Positions 23,551 to 30,424 of a stretch of 30,621 nucleotides of DNA are shown one piece after another (the stretch's first letter is position 1; the number at the start of each line of letters is the position of its first letter). Below the pieces are notes generated by a model. It made no database searches and was not told the origin of the DNA. It saw only the letters and a list, made by a program, of their open reading frames with translations. Origin of the DNA: a virus; the IMG/VR virus record IMGVR_UViG_3300021960_011401, positions 1 to 30,621 of that record; one strand, 5' to 3'. The translations under genes and the position numbers were made by a program.

Positions 23551-24262
23551 TTTTATTCGCGCGTTCTTATCTCCTATAAGTAAGATAGACAATACTCCCG
23601 ATATTAAGGTTGGGGATAATGAACTTACTTGCTTTGTTGACAGAGGCTCAGATGTATTTCTATTCACTAAATATATCTGCAGCGTTACTGAGTCTGATTT
23701 AGATAATTTTGTATTACCTGATGCCAATAAACTAATAAAAGCCCTACAATGTTCTGATGGTGATGAGATTGGTCTTAATATTGAAAATAATTATATTAAG
23801 TACAAGAATAAAAACTTTAAGTTTAAGTATTTTCTTTTTGATAGAAGTATTAAGAAAAGTAATGATCATGCATTTAATCAGCTTCAGCAATTACAGGAGT
23901 CCTATAATACTAAATTTACTATATGTAAAGACGATCTTAAGAGGATTCTCAAGACATTACCTCTCTTAACGGAGTCTAGTAAGCTGTATCTATATACTGA
24001 AGATAGTGTAGTGTTCGGGGATCTATGCGATAAGAAACTACAGAACACGGATATTTTTACTACTATTATAAGTAATAAGTTTAGCGGGGAACAGGTAGCT
24101 AAAGATTCTATTATAGTTAATTTGGAGCTATTCCGAATGTTAAACGCGTTGAATTTCGAGATTGCAGATGTATATATTAATAGCAAATATAAAGTGGTTA
24201 ATATTAGATGTGATGTTGATAAAGCTACTTTAAATTATGTAGTATCGAGTCATAAGAGTTAA
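23522..24262 (+). CDS. 45: Sliding clamp gp45-like
   Basis: A 246-residue protein (T4 gp45 is 228) with the clamp-type two-repeat pattern: N-terminal strands, FVDRGSDVFLFTKYI, then FVLPDANKLIKALQC (about 63-77, the helix following the connecting strand), and a second half with LPLLTESSKLYLYTEDS and VNLELFRMLNALNF. The DNA-facing Lys-rich stretches (YKNKNFKFKYF) also fit. It is the processivity clamp for gp43 and a partner of gp55 in late transcription. The clamp-loader genes 44 and 62, normally next door in T4, are not in this window. Identity to T4 is low; placement and pattern support the call. Confidence 0.7.
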   Translation: MKILIPNKSNFIRAFLSPISKIDNTPDIKVGDNELTCFVDRGSDVFLFTKYICSVTESDLDNFVLPDANKLIKALQCSDGDEIGLNIENNYIKYKNKNFKFKYFLFDRSIKKSNDHAFNQLQQLQESYNTKFTICKDDLKRILKTLPLLTESSKLYLYTEDSVVFGDLCDKKLQNTDIFTTIISNKFSGEQVAKDSIIVNLELFRMLNALNFEIADVYINSKYKVVNIRCDVDKATLNYVVSSHKS

Positions 24263-24579
24263 TGAAGAATAAAGTTACAACCTGCGGGTATTTTCTTAAA
24301 AGAATACGAGACAGTGGTTATTACTCTTTTAGAATATTCAATGATTACGGTCCATCAGATCCAAGAAGGTGGACTATAATAATTAACCCCGGTTCTGAAT
24401 CTGTCTTTGTTACTTGCTTCTTTAATAAAGATTTTAATAATGATTTAATGTTTGAATTTAATGATGGTGGAAATTACTTTCCGAAGAATTTTCAACTGAA
24501 AACAGATAGTATGGAAGTTATAGTCACTCACCTTATTGAACGAAAAATAAACCCAACTGAAAATGGCCAACAAATCTGA
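24262..24579 (+). CDS. Hypothetical protein (105 aa)
   Basis: No known domain recognised. Start shares a base with the gp45 stop (TAATG) and the end overlaps the next gene by 17 bp, so it belongs to the operon. It appears alpha/beta: KRIRDSGYYSFRIFNDYGPSDPRRWTIIINPG (split by a Pro-rich turn), ESVFVTCFFN, and a C-terminal helix MEVIVTHLIERK. The second half has several aromatic residues. It stands in the slot between the clamp and sugar genes; no function can be assigned. Confidence 0.65.
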   Translation: MKNKVTTCGYFLKRIRDSGYYSFRIFNDYGPSDPRRWTIIINPGSESVFVTCFFNKDFNNDLMFEFNDGGNYFPKNFQLKTDSMEVIVTHLIERKINPTENGQQI

Positions 24580-24829
24580 TTTTAATGATATACTCAACGC
24601 AGTAGAAAAAAATAATACTGCTGGGTTAGATATCTTACAAAACTATATAGGAGAATATCTCAAAGCATATTTCGTTATAGGATACGATAATAACGGGGAT
24701 AGCGTTCTTATTGTTAACGGGAAAACTGAGCAAGATTTTGATTCTATAGAATGTCTTGTTAATAGGTTCGGACATATGAAATTTCAGCCTAGTGATAAAG
24801 AACAAAAAAACGACGGGGATGAACAGTAA
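24563..24829 (+). CDS. Hypothetical protein (88 aa)
   Basis: Small acidic protein with an N-terminal helical part (FNDILNAVEKNNTAGLDILQNYIGEYLKAYF) and a beta-like part (VIGYDNNGDSVLIVNGK), ending in a disordered charged tail. It overlaps the preceding gene by 17 bp and the following one by 11 bp. No similarity recognised. T4 gp33-like and gp62-like identities were considered and not supported. Confidence 0.6.
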   Translation: MANKSDFNDILNAVEKNNTAGLDILQNYIGEYLKAYFVIGYDNNGDSVLIVNGKTEQDFDSIECLVNRFGHMKFQPSDKEQKNDGDEQ

Positions 24830-25706
24830 AATATTAATTATCGGTAATGGGTTTATAGGCTCTAAGCTTATATCTCATTTAAAAACAAATAAAAATTTTA
24901 CATGTCTGCAAATTAGCGGGTTAAAATATTTTCATCCTGCTTCTTTTAACAATTCATTGCAGTCAGCATTTGGTGATTTTTTACCTAACTATGTAATTAA
25001 TTGCGTAGGTTATACAGGTACACCAAATGTTGATGGATGTGAAGCAAATAAAGCTGACACTTTTCACCTTAATGTAACAGTACCTACTATAATTGCTAAC
25101 CTTTGTGCAGATTATAGCGCGCGTTTTATCAATATTAGTTCTGGTTGCGTGTTTGATGGGTATGAGAAAGAATACAAAGAAGAAGATGAACCTAATTACG
25201 GTCTTACTAATCCAGATGCAAGTTGGTATAGCAAGACAAAACATGCATGTGAGTTGGCACTTAGAAATTATACTAATGCCTTTAATTTTCGTATTAGAAT
25301 GCCAGTTACCGGTAATATTTCTGAATCTAAGAATTACTTAACAAAAATTCTCAAATATAATAACTTAATTAATTTCACTAATTCTAAGACTGTTGTTAAT
25401 GATTTACTTAATTTCATTGTAAACTTTCTTGATAGAGATAGTTATACCGGTGGATTTCCACCTGGTAATTATAATATTGTCAACCCAGAACCACTTAATA
25501 CAAAACAGATTGTAGATATACTCGATGATTTCAATCTATGGAACCCTAATTGGAATTGGATTGATTTAGATGAACTATATAAGAGTACATCATGCAAAAG
25601 ATCAAACTGCGTGTTAGACCCGTCATACGCAATGAAAACAACAGGGTTTATAATACCCACAGAAGAGACATCAATTATTAAAGCTCTGCAGACACCAAAT
25701 GATTGA
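24819..25706 (+). CDS. NAD(P)-dependent sugar-nucleotide reductase (RmlD-like extended SDR)
   Basis: I start at 24819 (MNSKILIIGNG) because the Rossmann fold then begins at once; the alternative 24792 adds nine residues of overlap. GNGFIGS (about 8-14) is the GxGxxG nucleotide motif, ISSGCVFDG (about 105-113) the active-site Ser/Thr strand, and YSKTKHACE (about 137-145) the YxxxK catalytic pair. FRIRMPVTGN and NPEPLNTKQIVDIL are typical of dTDP-4-dehydrorhamnose reductase-like SDRs. It overlaps the dehydratase-like gene by 8 bp, implying sequential reactions on one sugar nucleotide. The 295-residue length is normal. Exact substrate is not certain. Confidence 0.8.
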   Translation: MNSKILIIGNGFIGSKLISHLKTNKNFTCLQISGLKYFHPASFNNSLQSAFGDFLPNYVINCVGYTGTPNVDGCEANKADTFHLNVTVPTIIANLCADYSARFINISSGCVFDGYEKEYKEEDEPNYGLTNPDASWYSKTKHACELALRNYTNAFNFRIRMPVTGNISESKNYLTKILKYNNLINFTNSKTVVNDLLNFIVNFLDRDSYTGGFPPGNYNIVNPEPLNTKQIVDILDDFNLWNPNWNWIDLDELYKSTSCKRSNCVLDPSYAMKTTGFIIPTEETSIIKALQTPND

Positions 25707-26721
25707 AAATAAAAAAATTCTTGTAACAGGAGGCCTTGGATTCATTGGCTCTCATTTCACTGAGTTACTACTCGATAAATGCAATGACTGTATAATTGAC
25801 ATTATAGATATCAAAGACTATTGTGTTAGTAATAAGACAGAGGATCTATTAATTGACAAGGCCGAGGACTCAACTAACCATCTTGACATTATTCAGGACA
25901 GTATTGTAGATTGTGTGCTTGTGGAAGAATATGATTATATAATCAACTTCGCAGCGCAATCTCATGTTGATAGGAGCATTGAAGAGGGTAATGATTTTGT
26001 AATGTCTAATGTTGTCGGTACTCATAATCTACTCAATCAATTCAATGGTACGAGGTTTATACAGATTGGTACAGACGAGGTATACGGTTCATTAAATTAC
26101 AACGAAAGACCATCTCTAGAGTCAGATTTATTAAAGCCTAGCTCTGTATATTCATCAAGTAAAGCAGCGGCAGATTTAATAGCTTTATCTTTCTATACAA
26201 CCCATAAAAAAGATGTTGTAGTAACAAGATGTTGTAATAACTTCGGCCCTAGACAGTACCCAGAGAAACTAATTCCGGTTGCAATTAATAAACTTCTTTC
26301 AGAAAAGAAAGTACCTATCTATGGTGATGGCACAAATACTAGACAATGGATATTCGTTAAAGATCATTGTCAGCAAGTTTATGACACCATGTTATATGGT
26401 AACGCAGGAGAGATATATAATATAGAGCCTAGTTATAATAAAAATAGCGAAATTAATAATAATAATATTATACGCAAGATTATAGCGTCTGTAAAACTAA
26501 ACAAAAAATATGACGACAATATCGAGTATGTTGAAGACCGGAAAGGTCATGATTTGAGATATTCTCTCAACGGAAAAAAACTAAAATACTTAATTGAGCG
26601 TTCCAGACAACACCAGTATGAATTACCTTATTTAGAGAAAACTATTGAAAGGGATTTAGATTATACTATAATGTGGTATAAGAAAAATAAAAACTGGTGG
26701 AATGAGAACATTACTGATTGA
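25699..26721 (+). CDS. dTDP-glucose 4,6-dehydratase-like SDR (RmlB-like)
   Basis: A 340-residue extended SDR. Motifs: VTGGLGFIGSHF (9-20) for NAD, INFAAQSHVDRSIE (about 83-96) as in RmlB, TDEVYGSL (about 124-131, matching the RmlB TDEVYG active-site segment), YSSSKAAAD (about 150-158) with the catalytic Tyr and Lys, and TRCCNNFGPRQYPEKLIP. These fit dTDP-glucose 4,6-dehydratase, which makes dTDP-4-keto-6-deoxyglucose, feeding the RmlD-like enzyme just upstream. No RmlA or RmlC is in the window, so the phage may tap host dTDP-glucose. The end overlaps the exonuclease gene by 20 bp. Confidence 0.85.
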   Translation: MIENKKILVTGGLGFIGSHFTELLLDKCNDCIIDIIDIKDYCVSNKTEDLLIDKAEDSTNHLDIIQDSIVDCVLVEEYDYIINFAAQSHVDRSIEEGNDFVMSNVVGTHNLLNQFNGTRFIQIGTDEVYGSLNYNERPSLESDLLKPSSVYSSSKAAADLIALSFYTTHKKDVVVTRCCNNFGPRQYPEKLIPVAINKLLSEKKVPIYGDGTNTRQWIFVKDHCQQVYDTMLYGNAGEIYNIEPSYNKNSEINNNNIIRKIIASVKLNKKYDDNIEYVEDRKGHDLRYSLNGKKLKYLIERSRQHQYELPYLEKTIERDLDYTIMWYKKNKNWWNENITD

Positions 26722-27640
26722 CGGAAATAATTTGCTATATAGGACCTTTTGGGCTGCTAATTATAAAGCAAAAAACCAAGACCCTGGAAATATAGCTGCA
26801 ACATATATATTTCTCAGAACCCTTAAATCTTACGCGGATAAGTTTTCCCCGTGGGATAAAATTTATTGTGTCTGGGATAAGAGACTAGCTTATCCAGAGA
26901 GTAATTTTCGAGTTGATATTTGCGATTCAGAATACAAAGGTGGACGAGGAGACGAAAAATTTAAAAATGTTTTTGATAGTCTAGAAAAGATTCTACCTCT
27001 AATTGAAGACTTAGGTATATATAATTTTTATCCGCATCGTATGGAAGCAGATGATGCGATATCTTGGCTTTCAGAAAATATAGAAGGGGAAAAAATTATT
27101 ATTACGACCGATAAAGATATGCTTCAGTTAATCAGTGAAGATATTACTGTATTCAATACCAATACCAAGAGTATTATAAATCTACAGAATTTTGAAGAAG
27201 TAACTAATATTGATAACCCTAAAAACTATCTAATGTTCAGGTGTTTCACTGGAGATAAATCAGATAATATACCTGGTATACCTAAAGTTGGTATAAAAAC
27301 ATATCTAAAGCTCACAAAAGATTGGGATTATAATCTTGATAATGTGAATATTAATCCAGAGCAGAGAGCAATTGTAGAGAGAAACAAACGTTTAATGGAT
27401 TTGAAATACGGGTTTAATTATTATGAAGAAGAGACTATAACTTATAGGGCTCAATATTATAATAATCAAAACAAGACTAAACCAGACTACGAAAGCTTTA
27501 CTACTAAGTGTGAAGAAGAAGGGCTTAAATCTATATGCGAAAATATACATCAGTGGAAGCATACATTCTCACCAAAGAAGAATAATATTTTGAATGTCAT
27601 AAATAACATTAAAGAAAGATATTGCAAAGATGAACATTAA
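26702..27640 (+). CDS. rnh: 5'-3' exonuclease / RNase H of the FEN family
   Basis: A 312-residue PIN-type nuclease (T4 RNase H is 305). Metal-binding acids are in LLIDGNNLLYR (4-14), RMEADDAISW (about 117-126) and TTDKDMLQL (about 137-145), and the H3TH segment is GDKSDNIPGIPKVGIKT (about 183-199). The sequence is closer to the Pol I 5'-nuclease style than to T4 rnh, so the gene symbol is used for role and position. It should remove RNA primers and flaps from Okazaki fragments. It overlaps the SDR gene at the start and the next small gene at the end by 11 bp. Confidence 0.85.
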   Translation: MRTLLIDGNNLLYRTFWAANYKAKNQDPGNIAATYIFLRTLKSYADKFSPWDKIYCVWDKRLAYPESNFRVDICDSEYKGGRGDEKFKNVFDSLEKILPLIEDLGIYNFYPHRMEADDAISWLSENIEGEKIIITTDKDMLQLISEDITVFNTNTKSIINLQNFEEVTNIDNPKNYLMFRCFTGDKSDNIPGIPKVGIKTYLKLTKDWDYNLDNVNINPEQRAIVERNKRLMDLKYGFNYYEEETITYRAQYYNNQNKTKPDYESFTTKCEEEGLKSICENIHQWKHTFSPKKNNILNVINNIKERYCKDEH

Positions 27641-27824
27641 TCAACCTAAAACGATACAATCACCATGGTCAGGCGCTACAGTTAGACCTCAAATTAGAGA
27701 AACTAGAGTGGGTAACGAAATACGAGTTGAGGCTCACTACACTTGCCCGTCTACCGGCAGATTCATTACTAAGATAGTAGTAGAAACAAGAAAAGTAGAT
27801 GCTAGACCAGGTAATACCCGATAG
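27630..27824 (+). CDS. Small hypothetical protein (64 aa)
   Basis: A 64-residue basic protein with an extended N-terminus (NINQPKTIQSPWSGATVRPQ) followed by a beta-hairpin-like part (EIRVEAHYTCPSTGRFITKIVVETRK). A single Cys in YTCPSTG means no zinc site. It overlaps the exonuclease gene by 11 bp and the primase gene by 26 bp, so translation is coupled. Similar small proteins occur in T4-like phage operons, but I cannot name one. Confidence 0.6.
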   Translation: MNINQPKTIQSPWSGATVRPQIRETRVGNEIRVEAHYTCPSTGRFITKIVVETRKVDARPGNTR

Positions 27825-28815
27825 CTATATCATAGAAAAATTCTATGAGAACGCTGGATACCCACGTTATAAGAAAACCACCAACATTTATGAAGGTGGT
27901 TGTCCTTTGTGTAGAGAAGGTAAGTCATGGGGTAGGAAAAGACGCCTTTACTATATTGTAAAGGACAATTCTATCTTCTGTCATAATTGTGGGTGGTCTG
28001 GTAGTCCGTTGAAATGGATAGCAGAAGTTGAGGGTATAAATCAATTCCAGGTAATTAAAGAAGCAAAAAACGCTGACCATACGTTTATACCTAAAGATGT
28101 AGAGATTGAGAAAGATAATAATACAGATACTCTCCCTGGTGACTGTATAAACCTATCAGATAAAGCTCAGACAGCGTTTTACTCAAGAGATGATAAAGTC
28201 ACTAGTGCTTTAAATTACATTAAAGAGAGACGTTTAGATACAGCGATAAACAGACCTAAGACTATATGGTATTGCAAGGATGACTATATTCATAAAGATA
28301 GAGTTATTATACCGTTTTATAGTGGTAGAAATATAATTTTTTATCAAAGCAGAAAGCTATTCGAAAAGGATAGTAAACCGAAATATTTGTCTAAGTTGAA
28401 TGCTGAGAAGTCTGTATTTAACTTTGATAATATTACATCAGATCTAGATACAATATTTATTTTTGAAGGACCTATAGATTCATTCTTCGTAAAAAATGGT
28501 GTTGCCGTAGGGGGTATTCAGAGTACATCTAAAAATACCTTTACTGAATTACAGCAATCACAAATTAACGAATGCGCGTTTTATAGAAAAGTATGGGTAT
28601 TAGATAATCAACATATAGATGAATCAGCTAAGAAGAAAACCGAGATACTATTAAAAGAAGGGCATACATGTTTCATTTGGCCTAAAAAATTAAAGATATT
28701 TAAAGACTTTAATGATATATGTATTAAAGGAGGGCGAGATGAAATCACCGCGCCCTTTATTATGAGTAATAGTTACAAGGGAGTTGAAGGCATTGTAAAG
28801 TTAAACTTACTTTAA
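27799..28815 (+). CDS. 61: DNA primase gp61 (DnaG-type)
   Basis: A 338-residue DnaG-type primase (T4 gp61 is 342). The N-terminal zinc ribbon is C35-X2-C38 and C61-X2-C64 (GGCPLCREG and IFCHNCGWSG). The TOPRIM domain has IFIFEGPIDSFF (about 220-231) with the catalytic Glu and a later WVLDNQHID (about 270-278) for the DxD-like acids. It makes primers for gp43 and docks on gp41. It closes the plus-strand operon; its stop overlaps the stop of the convergent Cys-rich gene by 3 bp. Confidence 0.93.
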   Translation: MLDQVIPDSYIIEKFYENAGYPRYKKTTNIYEGGCPLCREGKSWGRKRRLYYIVKDNSIFCHNCGWSGSPLKWIAEVEGINQFQVIKEAKNADHTFIPKDVEIEKDNNTDTLPGDCINLSDKAQTAFYSRDDKVTSALNYIKERRLDTAINRPKTIWYCKDDYIHKDRVIIPFYSGRNIIFYQSRKLFEKDSKPKYLSKLNAEKSVFNFDNITSDLDTIFIFEGPIDSFFVKNGVAVGGIQSTSKNTFTELQQSQINECAFYRKVWVLDNQHIDESAKKKTEILLKEGHTCFIWPKKLKIFKDFNDICIKGGRDEITAPFIMSNSYKGVEGIVKLNLL

Positions 28816-29090
28816 CGCCTTCTTCGACTGCGCCTATTAGCTAGTCTTTGAGCTCTTCGTGATTCGCCAGTATTGCATGAATCAGTACTACATGAATCTA
28901 TATTACATGAATCTGTTACACATATAATAGGTTCAGGTTCAGTTGTACCTGGCCCGACATTACCTGTAGTTTCAATTGTTATACATGTTGTTTCTGTACA
29001 ACAATCAGTATATGATTTGCTACTCTTTCTGGAGCTGCTCGGTGAACTCTGGCAACTGCATTGGTTGCACGATTGATTTGAATTTCCCAT
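28812..29090 (-). CDS. Cys/Ser-rich late protein with pentapeptide repeats and Arg tail (92 aa)
   Basis: Composition is extreme: ten Cys in 92 residues (8, 11, 13, 30, 31, 36, 57, 62, 67, 72). Residues 58-77 are four five-residue units (VTDSC, NIDSC, STDSC, then degenerate NTGES), and the C-terminus RRAQRLANRRSRRRR is strongly basic. No signal peptide is seen, so it is expected to be cytosolic or packaged; the basic tail could bind DNA and the Cys ladder could bind metal or cross-link. A late-type box CATAAATA lies 9 nt before the ATG. The plus-strand reading of the same repeats (HES units) is judged a shadow. Function unknown. Confidence 0.65.
   Translation of the reverse strand: MGNSNQSCNQCSCQSSPSSSRKSSKSYTDCCTETTCITIETTGNVGPGTTEPEPIICVTDSCNIDSCSTDSCNTGESRRAQRLANRRSRRRR
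28876..28920. repeat. Three 15-bp tandem repeats encoding xxDSC
   Basis: Three units beginning CATGAATC (28876, 28891, 28906), with a partial fourth at 28921, encode on the minus strand the repeating Asp-Ser-Cys pentapeptide. The constant part is the GATTCATG(T/C) codon trio, and the variable part is the first two codons of each unit. Confidence 0.7.
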
Positions 29091-29098
29091 AGTATTAA

Positions 29099-29494
29099 TT
29101 ATTTATGTTTTTCTGTATATAAATTCTTTAATTGCTCATTTAACGATGCTAACCTCTCTGCGATATCTAAAATATTTGCTTTGGTAGCATCACTCACATC
29201 ATCAAATAGAGTACCTACTTTAGCTTCAGCTTTAAGTCTTCCCATTACACTTCCATTCTCACCATTTAGATATGTTTTGAATTGTTCTATTGTAGTTACC
29301 CAACCTTTTAAAGTTTCTAAATCAGCTTGGTAGTCTACATTAGGCTCATTTACTTCTTCGAAATCACCAGAAGCTTCTGGGTTATCTAATGAATTATCAA
29401 AAGAAGATGCATCATCTTCCGGTCCTGCATTAAGGGCGTCTACGTCTTCTCGCTCTTTTAATAAAGAAAAAAACTTTTTTTCAAACTTACTCAT
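29099..29494 (-). CDS. Putative late, possibly head-packaged acidic protein (131 aa)
   Basis: I place the start at 29494 (MSKFEKKFFSLLKE) instead of the longer open frame, because AATAAATA ends 5 nt before it. The N-terminal helix MSKFEKKFFSLLKE contains L-x-E and resembles T4 capsid-targeting peptides; the 146-aa late gene also begins MSKF. The following region (about 17-55) is acidic and disordered, then two helices (LETLKGWVTTIEQFKTYL and ILDIAERLASLNEQLKNLY) suggest a small helical bundle. No domain recognised. It is divergent from the 120-aa gene with promoters in the shared gap. Confidence 0.6.
   Translation of the reverse strand: MSKFEKKFFSLLKEREDVDALNAGPEDDASSFDNSLDNPEASGDFEEVNEPNVDYQADLETLKGWVTTIEQFKTYLNGENGSVMGRLKAEAKVGTLFDDVSDATKANILDIAERLASLNEQLKNLYTEKHK
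29100..29107 (-). promoter_or_regulatory. Late-type box, Cys-rich gene
   Basis: CATAAATA with a 9-nt spacer to the ATG at 29090, overlapping the stop of the upstream gene. Confidence 0.5.
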
Positions 29495-29507
29495 ATAAAT
29501 ATTTATT
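29494..29507. promoter_or_regulatory. Bidirectional late promoter with palindromic core
   Basis: Only 13 bp separate two divergent start codons. On the plus strand TATAAATA (29494-29501) plus 6 nt leads to the ATG at 29508; on the minus strand AATAAATA (29500-29507) plus 5 nt leads to the ATG at 29494. The core ATAAATATTTAT is a perfect palindrome, so the two -10 elements overlap. Confidence 0.6.
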
Positions 29508-29870
29508 ATGAATGACATACTTTTCGAGGATTTATATACATATACTAACAAGTATTATAAAGATGTTGCAGCTCGTAGTGCTAGACCCATCACTAAAACA
29601 TTAGCAGATATAGCTAAAAATAGTCCAGAAGAGTATAATAAACAAACTTCCAACATGATTCCTTACCCAGGTGAGGCTATAGTTAATACTTTAGGCACAG
29701 CATATGCTAAACTTAGTGATGCTCACCAATTAACTCTAGATTTATATGATAATCCATCTACAAACTACAGCGATGAAACTAAAAAGAAAATAAATTTAAA
29801 GTTGCAAAAAGCTATGAAGATCATAAAATCTATATCGAAAGATCTAGATAATAATGATACAAATTCTTAA
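29508..29870 (+). CDS. Hypothetical late protein (120 aa)
   Basis: A 120-residue mostly helical protein without recognised domain. The N-terminus MNDILFEDLYTYTNKYYKDV has an L-x-E site that could fit prohead-protease cleavage, more weakly than its neighbours. RPITKTLADIAKNSPEEYNKQ and a C-terminal KKKINLKLQKAMKIIKSISKDL are amphipathic. Its late box ends 6 nt before the ATG. The end overlaps the membrane-protein gene by 17 bp. Role unknown, probably expressed late. Confidence 0.6.
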   Translation: MNDILFEDLYTYTNKYYKDVAARSARPITKTLADIAKNSPEEYNKQTSNMIPYPGEAIVNTLGTAYAKLSDAHQLTLDLYDNPSTNYSDETKKKINLKLQKAMKIIKSISKDLDNNDTNS

Positions 29871-30246
29871 AAGTATAATAATAGTAGCTTTAGTTAGTAG
29901 CACGATTGCTTATATAGGCTCTAAAACTACAACAGAAACATTCGCGACCTTTTTTATAGTTTCTACAACTTTACAGTTTATATTCTTTTATTTTTATAAT
30001 AGTATTATAACGTATATTACTAGAATGAAACTTGAGAAAGAAAACATCGAGGCTATAAAATTAATTAATACCAATAATGTACTAATTGATTGCGAAGCGT
30101 GTAGGAAGTTGAATACAGTAAAGGTAAATCTCACTACCTCAAATGAATTCGAATGCGTGCATTGTAAAGCAGAAAACATTCTTAATATAGAATATAAGAC
30201 TATTGTAAAAACTAAAATACCAAATAATGAGCTACCTAACAAATGA
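29854..30246 (+). CDS. Two-helix membrane protein with a cytosolic zinc ribbon (130 aa)
   Basis: Two hydrophobic segments (about 7-22 and 30-55) form a membrane hairpin, followed by a charged helix (RMKLEKENIEAIKL) and a four-Cys ribbon C80-X2-C83 and C101-X2-C104 in the C-terminal soluble part. There is no catalytic motif. It could anchor a nucleic-acid- or protein-binding ribbon at the inner membrane; with no lysis signature, holin identity is not favoured. It overlaps the preceding gene by 17 bp and the next by 20 bp, so the three plus-strand genes form one unit under the late promoter at 29494. Confidence 0.65.
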   Translation: MIQILKSIIIVALVSSTIAYIGSKTTTETFATFFIVSTTLQFIFFYFYNSIITYITRMKLEKENIEAIKLINTNNVLIDCEACRKLNTVKVNLTTSNEFECVHCKAENILNIEYKTIVKTKIPNNELPNK

Positions 30247-30424
30247 AGAAGAAGCACGATGGATGTGCTTATTTGATGCTGTGAATTTCATATCTGCGAA
30301 AGCTGAGATGATCGGACAAAGAAGTGAAAACTATCTTAAACCATTACCTATAGAAAAGTATATTAAAGAGAGATACCCAGCTATGTTTAAAGATGTGGAG
30401 TATGAAAAGCTACATCAAGAATAA
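30227..30424 (+). CDS. Small hypothetical protein (65 aa)
   Basis: A 65-residue, largely helical protein (NEEEARWMCLFDAVNFISAKAEMIG at about 6-30). No domain recognised. The first 20 bp overlap the membrane-protein gene and the last 10 bp overlap the convergent partial gene at the window end. Probably real from tight packing in the late unit, but short. Confidence 0.55.
   Translation: MSYLTNEEEARWMCLFDAVNFISAKAEMIGQRSENYLKPLPIEKYIKERYPAMFKDVEYEKLHQE

Noticed and set aside
25445-25467. Inverted repeat TACCGGTGG/CCACCTGGTA in the RmlD-like gene
   Set aside because: Stem of nine pairs with a bulge inside coding sequence and no relation to gene ends; could be chance.
28786-28822. Hairpin at the convergent 3' ends of gp61 and the Cys-rich gene
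   Set aside because: A 6-bp GAAGGC/GCCTTC stem with an imperfect inner part and no T tract in either direction; too weak for a terminator call.
28873-29076. Plus-strand open frame with HES repeats
   Set aside because: It is the reverse reading of the 15-bp repeats in the Cys-rich minus-strand gene, which has a late box, a gene-like start and tight packing. The plus frame has no upstream signal.
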